From Roseospira goensis (GTDB taxonomy: Bacteria; Pseudomonadota; Alphaproteobacteria; Rhodospirillales; Rhodospirillaceae), in assembly GCF_014197795.1 (NCBI RefSeq), contig NZ_JACIGI010000017.1, forward strand, positions 29,487 through 93,486: a stretch of DNA of 64,000 bases. Reading direction: 5' to 3'. Every line of letters starts with the position of its first letter. Position 1 is the first letter of the stretch. Shown in pieces: positions 1 through 8,244 of this stretch. Both the position numbers and the translations under genes were made by a program. The notes beneath the pieces were generated by a model. The model was not told where the DNA came from. It ran no database searches and saw only the letters and a program-made list of their open reading frames with translations.

Positions 1-314
1 CTGTTGCCGAGCGAGACGAGGAAGAACAGGCGGTGCCAGCGGACGGCCGCCGTCACCGGACCCGGGTCGGCGCGATAGCGGCTGTAGACGCGGTGGGCGA
101 TGGTGTTGTTGAGCGCCAGCAGGGCCACCAGCGCCCCCAGCGGGGGCAGGGCCGCCGTGTTCCAGAGCGGCAGCACCAGGAGCGAGGCCGTGAAGGGGTT
201 GGCGGCCAGGGACAGCGGCGTGCCCTGGCGCACCAGCAGGTCGTTGAGCGCCTTGCGCACCGCCAAGGGGTCGGGACGGGGGCCGTCGTCCGGTGTCGGG
301 TCCGCCATCGTCAT
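1..314 (-). CDS. Membrane protein N-terminus (partial, runs off left edge)
   Basis: The reading frame opens with ATG at 314 (an in-frame ATG at 308 is an alternative) and has no stop before the window edge, so only about 104 N-terminal residues are visible. A charged, proline-rich start (residues 1-30) is followed by a hydrophobic stretch near residues 40-68 and a second hydrophobic beginning at the edge, which looks like the membrane module of a sensor or cyclase, but no family is recognisable. It starts 7 bp after the nucleoside transporter stop on the same strand, with GTGAGG upstream of the ATG, so it is probably co-transcribed with that gene. Confidence 0.55.
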   Translation of the reverse strand, partial: MTMADPTPDDGPRPDPLAVRKALNDLLVRQGTPLSLAANPFTASLLVLPLWNTAALPPLGALVALLALNNTIAHRVYSRYRADPGPVTAAVRWHRLFFLVSLGN

Positions 315-321
315 CGCGGCC

Positions 322-1578
322 TCACCACGTCACCAGGCCGACCACGGCCCCGGTCATCAGCGTCGCCAGGGTGCCCGACAGGATGGTGCGCCCGCCCAGC
401 GCCACGATGTCGCTGCGGCGCTCCGGGGCCATCGCGGTGAGGCCGCCCAGCATGATGCCCAGGCTGCCGAAGTTGGCGAAGCCGCACAGGGCATAGGCCA
501 TGATGAGTTCGCTGCGCGGCGACAGGGCGTCGTCGGGCAGCCGCGCCATGCCGGCATAGGCCAGCAGTTCGTTGAGGATGGTCTTGATGCCCATGAGAGA
601 CCCGGCCGTCGCCGCCTCCGCCCACGGGATGCCGATCAGCCACACCACCGGCGCCATCACCCAACCCAGCATGCGTTCCAGGGTCAGCGGCTCGCCCGCC
701 ACGGCCGGCAGCACCCCGAGGATCTGGTTCAGCAGGCTGACCAGCGCGACCATGACCAGCAGCATGGCCGTGACGTTGATGAGCAGGGAGACACCGTCGC
801 GCGTGCCCAGCAGCACCGCCTCCATGGTATTGTTGGCCTCCGGCGGCGGCAGGCTGAGGCGGGCTTCGGTCGGCTGCTCGTCCGGGTCGCCGGGCACCAG
901 CATGAGCGCCAGCGCCAGCGCCGCCGGCGCGCTGATGAGCGAGGCGATCAGGATATGGGCCAGGGGGGTGTCGAGGATGCCGTCGAGGAAGCTGGCGTAG
1001 AGCACCATGACGGTGCCGGCGATGGTGGACATGCCGACCGTCATCATCATGAACAGTTCGGCCCGCGTCATGGCGGCGATGTAGGGGCGGATGAACAGCG
1101 GTGCCTCGATCATGCCGACGAACACGTTGGCACCCGAGGACAGCCCGACCGCGCCGCCGACCCGCATGGTGCGGTTCAGCACCCAGGCCATGGCGCCGAC
1201 CACCAGCGGCAGGACACGCCAGTAGAACAGCACCGAGGTGATCGCGCTGACCACCAGGATCAACGGCAGGGCCTGGAACGCCAGCACGAAGGCCGCGCCC
1301 GGCCAGGGTTCGTCAAAGGGGCGCTCGCCGCCGCCCAGATAGCCGAACACGAAGGTGGTGCCGGCCTCGGTGGCACGTTGCAGCGCCAGCACTGCCTGGT
1401 TGAGCCACACGAACACGGTGGCGGCGCCCGGGGTCTTGAGCAGGATCAGCGCCAGGACCGGTTGCAGCGCCAGCCCGATCAGCACCGGGCGCCATCGGAT
1501 GTCGCGGCGCCGTTCGCTCAGCGCCCAGCACAGGGCGACGATGGCGATGATCCCCAGCAGTCCCTGCGCCGCCCCCAT
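322..1578 (-). CDS. nupC: NupC-type concentrative nucleoside transporter (CNT family)
   Basis: This 418-residue inner-membrane protein is hydrophobic almost throughout. It carries the CNT signature around residues 140-165, where a GGAVGLSSGANVFVG stretch runs into an EAPLF-type helix, matching the nucleoside-binding hairpin of NupC. A second conserved block, GLVSLL-like followed by NEL near the C-terminus, fits the second hairpin. The family imports nucleosides by symport with protons or sodium. Length is typical (about 400-425 residues). The gene is followed 7 bp downstream by a partial membrane protein gene in the same direction. Cation specificity and nucleoside preference cannot be read from sequence alone. 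Confidence 0.9.
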   Translation of the reverse strand: MGAAQGLLGIIAIVALCWALSERRRDIRWRPVLIGLALQPVLALILLKTPGAATVFVWLNQAVLALQRATEAGTTFVFGYLGGGERPFDEPWPGAAFVLAFQALPLILVVSAITSVLFYWRVLPLVVGAMAWVLNRTMRVGGAVGLSSGANVFVGMIEAPLFIRPYIAAMTRAELFMMMTVGMSTIAGTVMVLYASFLDGILDTPLAHILIASLISAPAALALALMLVPGDPDEQPTEARLSLPPPEANNTMEAVLLGTRDGVSLLINVTAMLLVMVALVSLLNQILGVLPAVAGEPLTLERMLGWVMAPVVWLIGIPWAEAATAGSLMGIKTILNELLAYAGMARLPDDALSPRSELIMAYALCGFANFGSLGIMLGGLTAMAPERRSDIVALGGRTILSGTLATLMTGAVVGLVTW

Positions 1579-1681
1579 GCGCCCGTCCCCCTTCGCTGGC
1601 CTGGTTCCGCGGAGGGGCAGTATAGGCGCCTGGGGTCGGGGGGCAACAGGCGCGGCGGTCGCTGCCCCGCGCCCGCGGCCG

Positions 1682-3016
1682 TCAGTTCGAGGCCGCGACC
1701 CCCTCCGGCTGGCCCACCACCACGGTGGTCAGCGCCGCCGGATCCATCAGGCGGTCGGCGACGCGGCGGGCGTCGTCCAGGCTCACGGCCTCGATGTAGG
1801 CGTTGCGCTCCTCCAGGTAGGCCGGCGGCAGGTCCTCCTTCTGCATCGCCACCAGGATGCGCGCGATCGCCCCGGTCGAGGTGAAGCGCAGCGGCCAGGC
1901 CCCGGTCAAGTAGGTCTTGGCGTCGGCCAGTTCCTCGGCGGTCGGCCCCGCGCTGGCCATGCGCGCCCATTCGGCGCGGATCAGGTCCAGGCTCTCGGCG
2001 ATGCGGGCGTTGCTGGTCGCCACCCCGCCCATCCAGACCGGGGCGTGGTCCAGCGGCAGGAGGTAGCTGTACACCGAATAGGCCAGCCCGCGCGCCTCGC
2101 GCACCTCCGCCATCAGGCGGGACGAGAAGCCGCCGCCGCCCAGGATGTAGTTGACCACATAGGCCGCATACCAGTCGGGGTCCGCCCGGTCGAGGCCGCC
2201 GTGGCCGAACAGGGCGACGCTCTGCGGCACCGGCCGGTCGATCACGACGGTCTCGCCCGTCGCCCGGGCCTCGGCCTCGGGCACGTCCGGCAGATGCGCG
2301 GAGGCCGGCAGGTCGCCGAACGCGGTGTCCACGAGGTCGGCCAGCCGCTCCGGGGTCACGTCGCCGGCCACCCCGATCATCAGGCGGTCGCGCGTCATCT
2401 GGCGGCGGGCGAAGTCCTTCAGGTCCGCGCCGGTGATGGCGGCGACGGTCTCGGGGGTGCCCTCGGGGGCACGGCCATAGGGGTGGTCCGGGAACAGGGC
2501 GGCGAACCAGGCCCGGCGCGCGATCTCCTGCGGGTCGTTCTGATCGTAGCGCAGCCCGGCCAGCACCTGACCGCGGATGCGCTCGACCGCGTCGGCATCG
2601 AAGCGCGGGCTGGTCACCGCCAGCCGCAGCAGGTCGATGGCCTCGTCCAGGTTCTCCGTCAGGGTTCGGAGGGTGCCGCCGAAGGAGTCGCGGCCGGCGT
2701 CGAAGTCGAGGTCGATCGCCAGGTCCGCTAGCCGGCGCTGGAACGCCTGGGAGTCCAGGTTGCCGGCGCCTTCGTCCAGCAGCCCGGCGGCCATGGTGGC
2801 GAGGCCAGCCTTGCCGTCGGGGTCGAGGGCGGCGCCGCCGGCGAAGGCGAACTCGATCGTGACCATGGGGTTGGCGTGGTCCTCGACCAGCCAGGCCTCC
2901 AGGCCGCCGGGGCTGGTCACGGTGGCGACGTCGATGGCACGGGCGGAGGGAACGGCGGCGACCATCAGCGCGAGGGCGCCGGCCAGCGCCCCCAGGATGC
3001 GCGAGGGCAGGGGCAT
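1682..3016 (-). CDS. M16 zinc-peptidase family protein, non-catalytic-type subunit
   Basis: The 444-residue protein begins with a signal peptide (MPLPSR, then a hydrophobic run ending AVPSARA), so it is exported to the periplasm. The ATG at 3016 is preceded by GAGGAGC at a good distance; an upstream in-frame extension overlaps the neighbouring gene and was rejected. The M16 fold is evident, including the C-terminal GLAYSVYSYL substrate-binding region, but the zinc motif HxxEH is replaced by LATMAAGLLDEG. This is the usual state of the non-catalytic partner in two-gene M16 pairs. It lies 17 bp downstream of the catalytic homologue and probably forms a heterodimer with it for degrading peptides in the cell envelope. 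Confidence 0.88.
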   Translation of the reverse strand: MPLPSRILGALAGALALMVAAVPSARAIDVATVTSPGGLEAWLVEDHANPMVTIEFAFAGGAALDPDGKAGLATMAAGLLDEGAGNLDSQAFQRRLADLAIDLDFDAGRDSFGGTLRTLTENLDEAIDLLRLAVTSPRFDADAVERIRGQVLAGLRYDQNDPQEIARRAWFAALFPDHPYGRAPEGTPETVAAITGADLKDFARRQMTRDRLMIGVAGDVTPERLADLVDTAFGDLPASAHLPDVPEAEARATGETVVIDRPVPQSVALFGHGGLDRADPDWYAAYVVNYILGGGGFSSRLMAEVREARGLAYSVYSYLLPLDHAPVWMGGVATSNARIAESLDLIRAEWARMASAGPTAEELADAKTYLTGAWPLRFTSTGAIARILVAMQKEDLPPAYLEERNAYIEAVSLDDARRVADRLMDPAALTTVVVGQPEGVAASN

Positions 3017-3033
3017 GGGTCGGGCTCCTCTCG

Positions 3034-4467
3034 TCAACTCGTGGTCTCGGGCAGCAGGATGGCGGTGGCGCTGCTGGCGCCGCCGAAGACGGCGCGGGCG
3101 GCCGCCATGACGTCCTCCGGGGTGACGGCGGCGATGTCCTCGGGCCAGCGTTCCACGTCGTCCACGGTGCTGCCGGTGGCCAGGGCGGCCCCGATGATGC
3201 GCGCCGCGCCGAACACGCTGTCGCGGGCGTAGACCACCGACGCCTTCAGCCGGCGCTTGGCGCCGGCCACCTCGGCGTCGGTGACGCCCTCGGCGAGCAG
3301 GCGGGCGATCTCCGCTTCGACGGCGGCCTGCACGTCGGTGGGCGTGCGGCCGGCGGCCGGCGTGGCGGAGAGGGTGAAGGTGCCGTAGTCCACCGCGCGG
3401 CCATCGTAATAGGTGCGGGCGGACACGGCCACCTCGTCCTCGACCACCAGCCGCTCGTACAGCCGGCTGACCGGGCCGCCGCCCAGCAGTTCGGCCAGCA
3501 CCTGGAGGGCGGGGTAGAGGGCGGTGTCGCCGGCATTGCGGCTGGGCGCGACGATGCGCCGCCACCAACTGGCCTGGCCGACCTGGGGGTGGTCCATGGT
3601 CACGGTCACGTCTGCCGCCGGCGGCAGGTCGCGCACCCGAGCCCGCGCCGGCGTCTCCGGGGCCGCCGGCACACGCCCGTAGGTCCGCTCGGCGATCGGT
3701 CGCAGCGCCTCGGCCGTGACGTCGCCGGCCACCACGACGACCGCGTTGTTGGGGGCATAGAAGCGATCGTAGAACGCCAGCGCGTCCGCCCGGTCCAGCG
3801 CGGCCAACTCGTGCGCCCAGCCGATCACCGGGTTCTTGTAGGGGTGCACGACCCACAGCGCCTGATCCAGCCGTTCGCCGAGCAGGGCGGCGGGCTCGTT
3901 CTCGGTGCGGCTCAGGCGCTCCTCGATCACCACCGAGCGCTCGGTCAGGACGTCGTCCTCGGCCAACCGCAGATTGGCCATGCGGTCGGCCTCCATCTCC
4001 ATGACCAGGTCGAGCCGGTCGCGGGCGATGTTCTGGTAGTAGCCGGTGAAGTCACTGCTGGTGAAGGCGTTGTCGCGGCCGCCATTGCGCGCGATGATCT
4101 TGGAGAACTCGCCGGGCGGGATCGTCTCCGTGCCCTTGAACATCAGGTGTTCGAGCAGGTGGGCGATGCCGGACTTGCCCGGCGGCTCGTCGGCCGCGCC
4201 GACCTTGTACCAGACCATATGCGTGACGACGGGCACACGGTGGTTGGGCACCACCACCACCTGCAGGCCGTTGTCCAGCGTGAAGGTCTCCGGCTCGAAC
4301 ATCTGGGCGCGGGCCGTGGCCGGGGCGAGCAGCAGGGCCGCCAGCAGCGTCAGCGCCAGCAGGACGCCGGACCACAGGGCGAAGCGGGCGCGGGCCTCGG
4401 CCTGCGCGCGGGCGGAGACAGCGATGGCGCGGGCGCGCCGGCGGGCGGACGGAGGGTTGGACGGCAT
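3034..4467 (-). CDS. M16 family zinc metallopeptidase (catalytic subunit)
   Basis: A 477-residue insulinase/pitrilysin-type peptidase. The inverted zinc motif is intact as HLLEH at about residues 103-107, and the downstream glutamate lies in the TERSVVIEER segment. A long, arginine-rich N-terminus precedes a hydrophobic signal segment (about residues 33-50) ending in ARA, indicating export. The start chosen is ATG 4467, with AGGGG six bases upstream; a TTG six codons further upstream is less likely. The next gene encodes a homologue lacking the zinc ligands, the standard arrangement for these periplasmic peptidases, whose natural substrates are poorly known. Confidence 0.9.
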   Translation of the reverse strand: MPSNPPSARRRARAIAVSARAQAEARARFALWSGVLLALTLLAALLLAPATARAQMFEPETFTLDNGLQVVVVPNHRVPVVTHMVWYKVGAADEPPGKSGIAHLLEHLMFKGTETIPPGEFSKIIARNGGRDNAFTSSDFTGYYQNIARDRLDLVMEMEADRMANLRLAEDDVLTERSVVIEERLSRTENEPAALLGERLDQALWVVHPYKNPVIGWAHELAALDRADALAFYDRFYAPNNAVVVVAGDVTAEALRPIAERTYGRVPAAPETPARARVRDLPPAADVTVTMDHPQVGQASWWRRIVAPSRNAGDTALYPALQVLAELLGGGPVSRLYERLVVEDEVAVSARTYYDGRAVDYGTFTLSATPAAGRTPTDVQAAVEAEIARLLAEGVTDAEVAGAKRRLKASVVYARDSVFGAARIIGAALATGSTVDDVERWPEDIAAVTPEDVMAAARAVFGGASSATAILLPETTS

Positions 4468-4592
4468 GGACGACCCCTGTGGCAAGTCGGACGGGAACGC
4501 TCGGCCTTTATATGGTCGGTGGTCGGGTTTGGCTCAACGGCGAGAGGGGGCGCCCACCAGAGCTTGCAGTCCTCCGCCGATACTCCAATTAT

Positions 4593-4607
4593 CCTCCTTG
4601 AAGGAGG
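4593..4607. promoter_or_regulatory. Perfect dyad upstream of small putative regulator
   Basis: CCTCCTTGAAGGAGG is a perfect 15-bp inverted repeat with a single central base, about 40 bp before the start at 4647. Its odd symmetry and position suggest an operator, possibly an autoregulatory one for the putative ribbon-helix-helix protein that follows. As RNA it could also fold and hide the AAGGAGG, but that sequence is too far from the start codon to be its ribosome site. Confidence 0.35.
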
Positions 4608-4646
4608 GGACCTGGAGAGGGTCCATTTCGACGGGGACATGTCACG

Positions 4647-4907
4647 ATGACCAAGGCCCGCGTTCAGTTCGATCTGACGCCCGAGCGGCTGGCGGAGCTG
4701 GACCACCTGATGGCGGTGTGCGGCTTCGAAACCCGCAAGGAGCTGTTCAACACCGCGCTCTCGTTCTTCGAGGCGGCGGTGGAGGAGGCCCGCAAGGGCA
4801 ACGACATCGCCGCCGTGAACGAGGAGGCCCAGACCTACAGCCGCCTGGTCCTGCCAGCGCTGGCACGGGTGACACGCTCCGCCCGGCGCGACGTGGCGGC
4901 GGAATAG
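4647..4907 (+). CDS. Small putative DNA-binding protein (ribbon-helix-helix-like)
   Basis: An 86-residue acidic protein. Its first third (TKARVQFDLTPERLAELD, then an MAVCGFETRKELFNTAL helix) has the strand-helix-helix pattern of CopG/Arc-type regulators. The rest is helical and could mediate oligomerisation. The family match is by pattern only, not certain. A perfect dyad lies about 40 bp upstream, consistent with autoregulation. The next gene, an AhpD-like protein 80 bp downstream on the same strand, may be in the same transcript. No toxin partner of the usual size is seen next to it. Confidence 0.6.
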   Translation: MTKARVQFDLTPERLAELDHLMAVCGFETRKELFNTALSFFEAAVEEARKGNDIAAVNEEAQTYSRLVLPALARVTRSARRDVAAE

Positions 4908-4987
4908 CGATGCGCCGCACACCCTGGCGGAAACACGGGACCGGCGGTAGCATCCGGTCCCTTCCCTCTCGCCAGAAAGGACCCGCC

Positions 4988-5398
4988 ATGGCCACCGTTG
5001 CCCCGCCCGCCGACCCCGAGGCCGATCCGCGCGTCAAGGCCGTCTTCGACGACATCCGCGCCACCCGCGGTACCGACTTCATCAACAACGTCTGGCGCTA
5101 TCTGGCGTTCGACCCGGCGCTGCTGGAGAGCGTGTGGGCCGACATCAAGGCGGTGATGGCGACCCCGTCGGCGCTCGATCCCAAGACCAAGGAGATGCTC
5201 TACGTCGCCGTCTCGATCGCCAATGGCTGCGACTACTGCACCCACTCCCACACCGCCGCCGCCCGCACCAAGGGCATGACCGACGCCGAACACGCCGACC
5301 TGCTGCGCGTGGTGGGGACCGCGTCGCGCCTGAACGCCTTGCTGAACGGCCTGCACGTCCCGGTGGATCCGGCATTCGAGCGTGCCCCCCGGCCCTGA
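4988..5398 (+). CDS. AhpD-like / carboxymuconolactone decarboxylase family protein
   Basis: A 136-residue single-domain member of the CMD/AhpD superfamily. The redox motif CxxCxxxH is present as CDYCTHSH (Cys 81 and 84, His 88), preceded by the conserved glutamate in KEMLYVAV. Such proteins act as alkylhydroperoxidase-type thiol reductants or of unknown function; the decarboxylase name does not apply to members with this Cys pair. ATG 4988 is preceded by AGAAAGGA. No paired peroxiredoxin gene is nearby, so the physiological partner is unknown. Confidence 0.85.
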   Translation: MATVAPPADPEADPRVKAVFDDIRATRGTDFINNVWRYLAFDPALLESVWADIKAVMATPSALDPKTKEMLYVAVSIANGCDYCTHSHTAAARTKGMTDAEHADLLRVVGTASRLNALLNGLHVPVDPAFERAPRP

Positions 5399-5462
5399 GC
5401 CCCCCGTCCGCTGGGTGATCCGCGGCCCTCCGCCGGGAAAGCGTTGCGGGGGGCGTCCGAAG

Positions 5463-5525
5463 ATATTTCGATGACTGTGAAAATGAGCTGGACATCCAGC
5501 CTCAATTCGACGAATATCGAAATAT
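5463..5525 (+). promoter_or_regulatory. Candidate ArsR operator/promoter region
   Basis: Two inverted arms, ATATTTCGAT (5463-5472) and ATCGAAATAT (5516-5525), flank the region, and a perfect dyad ATTCGACGAAT lies at 5505-5515 just inside the right arm. The AT-rich tract stands out from its GC-rich surroundings and runs into the start codon of the ArsR-ArsC fusion. This layout suits autorepression by an ArsR-family protein released by arsenite. No clear ribosome site precedes the ATG at 5524. Confidence 0.5.
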
Positions 5526-6411
5526 GGATCCGACGCTGATCGCCGAGATGATGGCCGCCCTGGCCGCCGAACCCCGCATCCGCGCCCTGCAGGCGCTGGT
5601 GCGGGCGGGGGCGAAAGGCGTGCCGGCCGGGGACCTGGCCCGCCGGTGCGGCGTCGCGCCCTCCACCATGTCCTTCCATCTGACCCAGATGCGCACCGTG
5701 GGTCTGGTGGAAAGCCGGCGCGAGGGGCGCACGCTGCACTATGTCGCCAACCTGATCGCCCTGGAGGCCCTGGGGCACGGCGTCATGACGGGGTTCTGTC
5801 CGGCCCTGCTGCCGGGCGCCGCTGCCTTGCCCACCATCGCGCCTGGAGACCCCGCCATGCCCGCCAACGATGGACACCGGCCCCTGAATGTCCTGTTCCT
5901 GTGCAGCGGCAATTCGGCCCGCAGTCAGATCGCGGAGGCCATCCTGACCCGCGAGGGCGCCGGCCGGTTCCAAGCGTTTTCCGCCGGGTCCCACCCGCGC
6001 GAGACCGTCGACCCGCAGGCCCTGGCGGCGTTGCGCCGGGCCACCCTGCCGACCGCGGGGTTGCGGCCCAAGAGCTGGGACGACTTCGCGCGCCCGGACG
6101 CGCCGCGGATGGATTTCGTCTTCACCGTCTGCGATGACGCCGCCGGCGAGACCTGCCCGGTCTGGCCCGGTCAGCCGATGACCGCCCACTGGGGGGTGCC
6201 CGATCCGGTCGCCTTCACCGGGTCGGACGCCGCCAAGGCCGCCGTGTTCAATGACACGGTCCGCATGCTCTACACCCGGATCGCGATCTTCGTTCAACTT
6301 CCGGTCACTTCTCTGGACCGACTCGCCCTTCAGCACAAGGTCGATGCCATCGGGGCCATGCCCCGGGACCCCGAGGCCACCGCGCCCGTCGCGGCGTCGG
6401 GGCCCGCGTGA
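5524..6411 (+). CDS. ArsR-type regulator fused to thioredoxin-coupled arsenate reductase
   Basis: A 295-residue fusion. Residues 1-95 are a winged-helix ArsR domain with recognition helix around VAPSTMSFHLTQM. Residues about 120-265 are a low-molecular-weight phosphatase-fold arsenate reductase with the P-loop FLCSGNSARSQ and the redox cysteines of VCDDAAGETCPVW. The fusion would sense arsenite and reduce arsenate to arsenite. The typical CVCDL metal site of classical ArsR is absent, so inducer binding must use other cysteines (candidates in RRCGV and TGFC). No ribosome site is visible for ATG 5524; the paired methionines at 5548/5551 are possible alternative starts. The gene leads an arsenic cassette ending in arsJ. 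Confidence 0.85.
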   Translation: MDPTLIAEMMAALAAEPRIRALQALVRAGAKGVPAGDLARRCGVAPSTMSFHLTQMRTVGLVESRREGRTLHYVANLIALEALGHGVMTGFCPALLPGAAALPTIAPGDPAMPANDGHRPLNVLFLCSGNSARSQIAEAILTREGAGRFQAFSAGSHPRETVDPQALAALRRATLPTAGLRPKSWDDFARPDAPRMDFVFTVCDDAAGETCPVWPGQPMTAHWGVPDPVAFTGSDAAKAAVFNDTVRMLYTRIAIFVQLPVTSLDRLALQHKVDAIGAMPRDPEATAPVAASGPA

Positions 6412-6446
6412 CGGCCGGTCCGGACGCCACCCCCAAGGATCGCCTG

Positions 6447-6527
6447 ATGACTCTGCGGATCGGCATCAACGGCTTCGGCCGCGTGGGCCGGCTGGTCGCC
6501 AACATTGCAGGGGCGCTGCCATCATGA
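6447..6527 (+). pseudogene. Relic of arsenic-associated GAPDH gene (26 codons)
   Basis: The ATG at 6447, with AAGGA upstream, opens a frame encoding MTLRIGINGFGRVGRL, the unmistakable start of the NAD-binding domain of glyceraldehyde-3-phosphate dehydrogenase. After about 22 codons the homology ends and a TGA at 6525 overlaps the arsJ ATG. A full gene would be about 335 codons. In ars operons a dedicated GAPDH makes 1-arseno-3-phosphoglycerate, which ArsJ exports. Here roughly 900 bp of it appear to be deleted cleanly between its 5' end and arsJ, leaving arsJ translation coupled to the stub. Confidence 0.8.
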
Positions 6528-7759
6528 GCGACGTCAAGGCCTATGCCGCCATCACCGCGGCCTACTGGGCGTTCACGCTGACCGACGGCGCCCTGCGCGT
6601 GCTGGTGCTGCTGCACTTCCACACCCTGGGCTATGGCCCCCTGGAGGTGGCGACCCTGTTCCTGCTCTACGAGGTCATGGGCATCGTCACCAATGTTGCG
6701 GGCGGCTGGCTGGGGGCGCGCTACGGCCTGCGGCTGACGCTGCTGCTGGGGCTGGGGGTGCAGGTGGTGGCCCTGGTCATGCTGTCGCTGGTCCGGCCCG
6801 ACTGGGCGGTGGCGCTGTCGGTGGCCTACGTGATGGTCGCGCAGGCGCTGTCCGGCGTGGCCAAGGACCTGACCAAGATGAGCAGCAAATCCGCCGTCAA
6901 GCGGGTGGCGGGCGAGGGCGCGCTGTTCCGCTGGGTGGCGATGCTCACCGGCTCCAAGAACGCCCTCAAGGGTGTCGGCTTCCTGCTGGGCGGGGTGCTG
7001 TTGCAGACGCTGGGCTTCCAGGGTGGCCTGTGGCTGATGGCGGGGGCCCTGGCGCTGGTGCTGGTGGCCTCGCTGGTCACGGTTCACGACACGCTGGGCC
7101 GCGCCAAGGAAAAGGCGCTGGGCCGCCACCTGTTCAGCAAGACGCGCGAGATCAATCTGCTCTCGGCGGCGCGGATCGTGTTGTTCGCCTCTCGCGATGT
7201 GTGGTTCGTGGTCGGCGTGCCCCTGTTCCTGTACGAGCGCATGGGCTGGAGCTTCGCCGGTGTGGCGGGGTTCCTGGCGGCGTGGATCATCGGGTACGGC
7301 CTCGTGCAGGCGGCGGTCCCGGCCCTGCTGCGCGGCACCACGACTGCCGCGACGGCGGCCAAGGCGACGCGGCTGTGGGGCTTCGTGCTGGCGGCCGTGC
7401 CGGCGCTGATCGCGGCGGCGCTGACGCCGGACCTGCTGGGCGGCTGGGTCGACGACCGGGTGGCGCTGATCGGCGGGCTGGCCGTGTTCGCCCCCCTGTT
7501 CGCGATCAACAGCGCGCTGCATTCGTACCTGATCGTGGCCTATTCCGACGCCGACAAGGTCGCGCTCAACGTCGGCTTCTACTACATGGCCAACGCCGTC
7601 GGGCGCCTGGGCGGCACGGTCCTGTCCGGGCTGGTCTATCAGCTTGCCGGACTGGCGGCCTGTCTGTGGGTCTCGGCCGCGCTCCTGGTGGCGGCGGCGG
7701 CGGTGGCCCTGGCCCTGCCGACGACACCGCAGGCGGACCGGCGCCCGCTGGCGGTGTGA
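6524..7759 (+). CDS. arsJ: ArsJ-type organoarsenical efflux MFS permease
   Basis: A 411-residue, 12-helix major-facilitator protein opening MSDVKAYAAITAAYWAFTLT, which resembles ArsJ, the exporter of 1-arseno-3-phosphoglycerate. A conserved cytoplasmic loop KDLTKMSSKSAVK and GSKNALKG fit the same family. The ATG at 6524 overlaps the stop of the GAPDH relic (ATGA), the coupling expected if the original order was arsR, gapdh, arsJ. The ArsR-ArsC fusion lies upstream on the same strand. With the dedicated GAPDH gone, substrate would have to come from the housekeeping GAPDH, so current activity is uncertain. Confidence 0.85.
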   Translation: MSDVKAYAAITAAYWAFTLTDGALRVLVLLHFHTLGYGPLEVATLFLLYEVMGIVTNVAGGWLGARYGLRLTLLLGLGVQVVALVMLSLVRPDWAVALSVAYVMVAQALSGVAKDLTKMSSKSAVKRVAGEGALFRWVAMLTGSKNALKGVGFLLGGVLLQTLGFQGGLWLMAGALALVLVASLVTVHDTLGRAKEKALGRHLFSKTREINLLSAARIVLFASRDVWFVVGVPLFLYERMGWSFAGVAGFLAAWIIGYGLVQAAVPALLRGTTTAATAAKATRLWGFVLAAVPALIAAALTPDLLGGWVDDRVALIGGLAVFAPLFAINSALHSYLIVAYSDADKVALNVGFYYMANAVGRLGGTVLSGLVYQLAGLAACLWVSAALLVAAAAVALALPTTPQADRRPLAV

Positions 7760-7992
7760 CGCGGGTCGCGACGCCGCGCCGGCCGGCGCGGACCGGCACG
7801 GCGGGCGGGGCCGTTGCGGGGCGGGACTCCGGTGCGGAAAAAAGTGTCGCCCGCCCCCTTCCCATGGCACCGACCCTGTGATACACACCCTCCCCCGGCC
7901 GGGCCGCCCATCGGGGCACACGGCCGAAGCCGGGGTCGCGCACGGCGGTGGTTGATCACCGATCCGGGCCGGGCAAGCGGCCACTCCCCTGC

Positions 7993-8066
7993 TGGGGGAT
8001 AGTTTAACGGTAGAACAGCGGACTCTGACTCCGTCAGTCCAGGTTCGAATCCTGGTCCCCCAGCCA
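7993..8066 (+). tRNA. tRNA-Gln (anticodon CTG)
   Basis: A complete cloverleaf with CCA encoded. The acceptor stem TGGGGGA pairs with TCCCCCA, the anticodon arm is GCGGA-CTCTGAC-TCCGT with CTG at 34-36, and the T arm is CCAGG-TTCGAAT-CCTGG. It reads CAG glutamine codons. Its 3' end is immediately followed by the stump of a tyrosine recombinase and an IS remnant, so it probably served as an integration site. Confidence 0.95.
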
Positions 8067-8244
8067 CTGATTTTGTTACGCTTTTTTGCCCCCGCCGCGC
8101 CACTTCGGGCGGGCGGTTGGCAGCCGGTGTTTCCGCCCTGTTCCAGCAGCGCCATGGCCGCCTGAGTCAGGCGGCGCGCATCGACCCGGTCGGTGTATCG
8201 GGCCGTCATCTGCGCTGTCGCGTGGCCGAGCCAATGCTGGGTCT
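8067..8244 (-). pseudogene. Tyrosine recombinase (integrase) C-terminal remnant
   Basis: Read on the minus strand, the frame encodes TQHWLGHATAQMTARYTDRV, the last catalytic block of a phage-type integrase: the LGH histidine box followed by the nucleophilic tyrosine in RYTD. Everything upstream (the catalytic Arg, core and N-terminal domains) is missing because the left end of an ISAs1-type element begins at 8245. No stop codon remains before the tRNA, and the frame simply runs into it. The position next to a tRNA 3' end matches an integrase that once sat beside its attachment site. Confidence 0.75.

Noticed and set aside
100-1884. A 594-codon plus-strand open frame opposite nupC
   Set aside because: The product is His/Arg/Gln-rich and matches no family, while the opposite strand encodes an unambiguous transporter.
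4638-4650. An earlier ATG (4638) for the small putative regulator
   Set aside because: It is in another frame and meets a stop after two codons; ATG 4647 opens the conserved frame.
6305-8209. A long minus-strand frame starting in the integrase remnant and running through tRNA-Gln and antisense to arsJ
   Set aside because: Only its first roughly 50 codons resemble an integrase C-terminus. The rest is read-through after loss of the stop codon.
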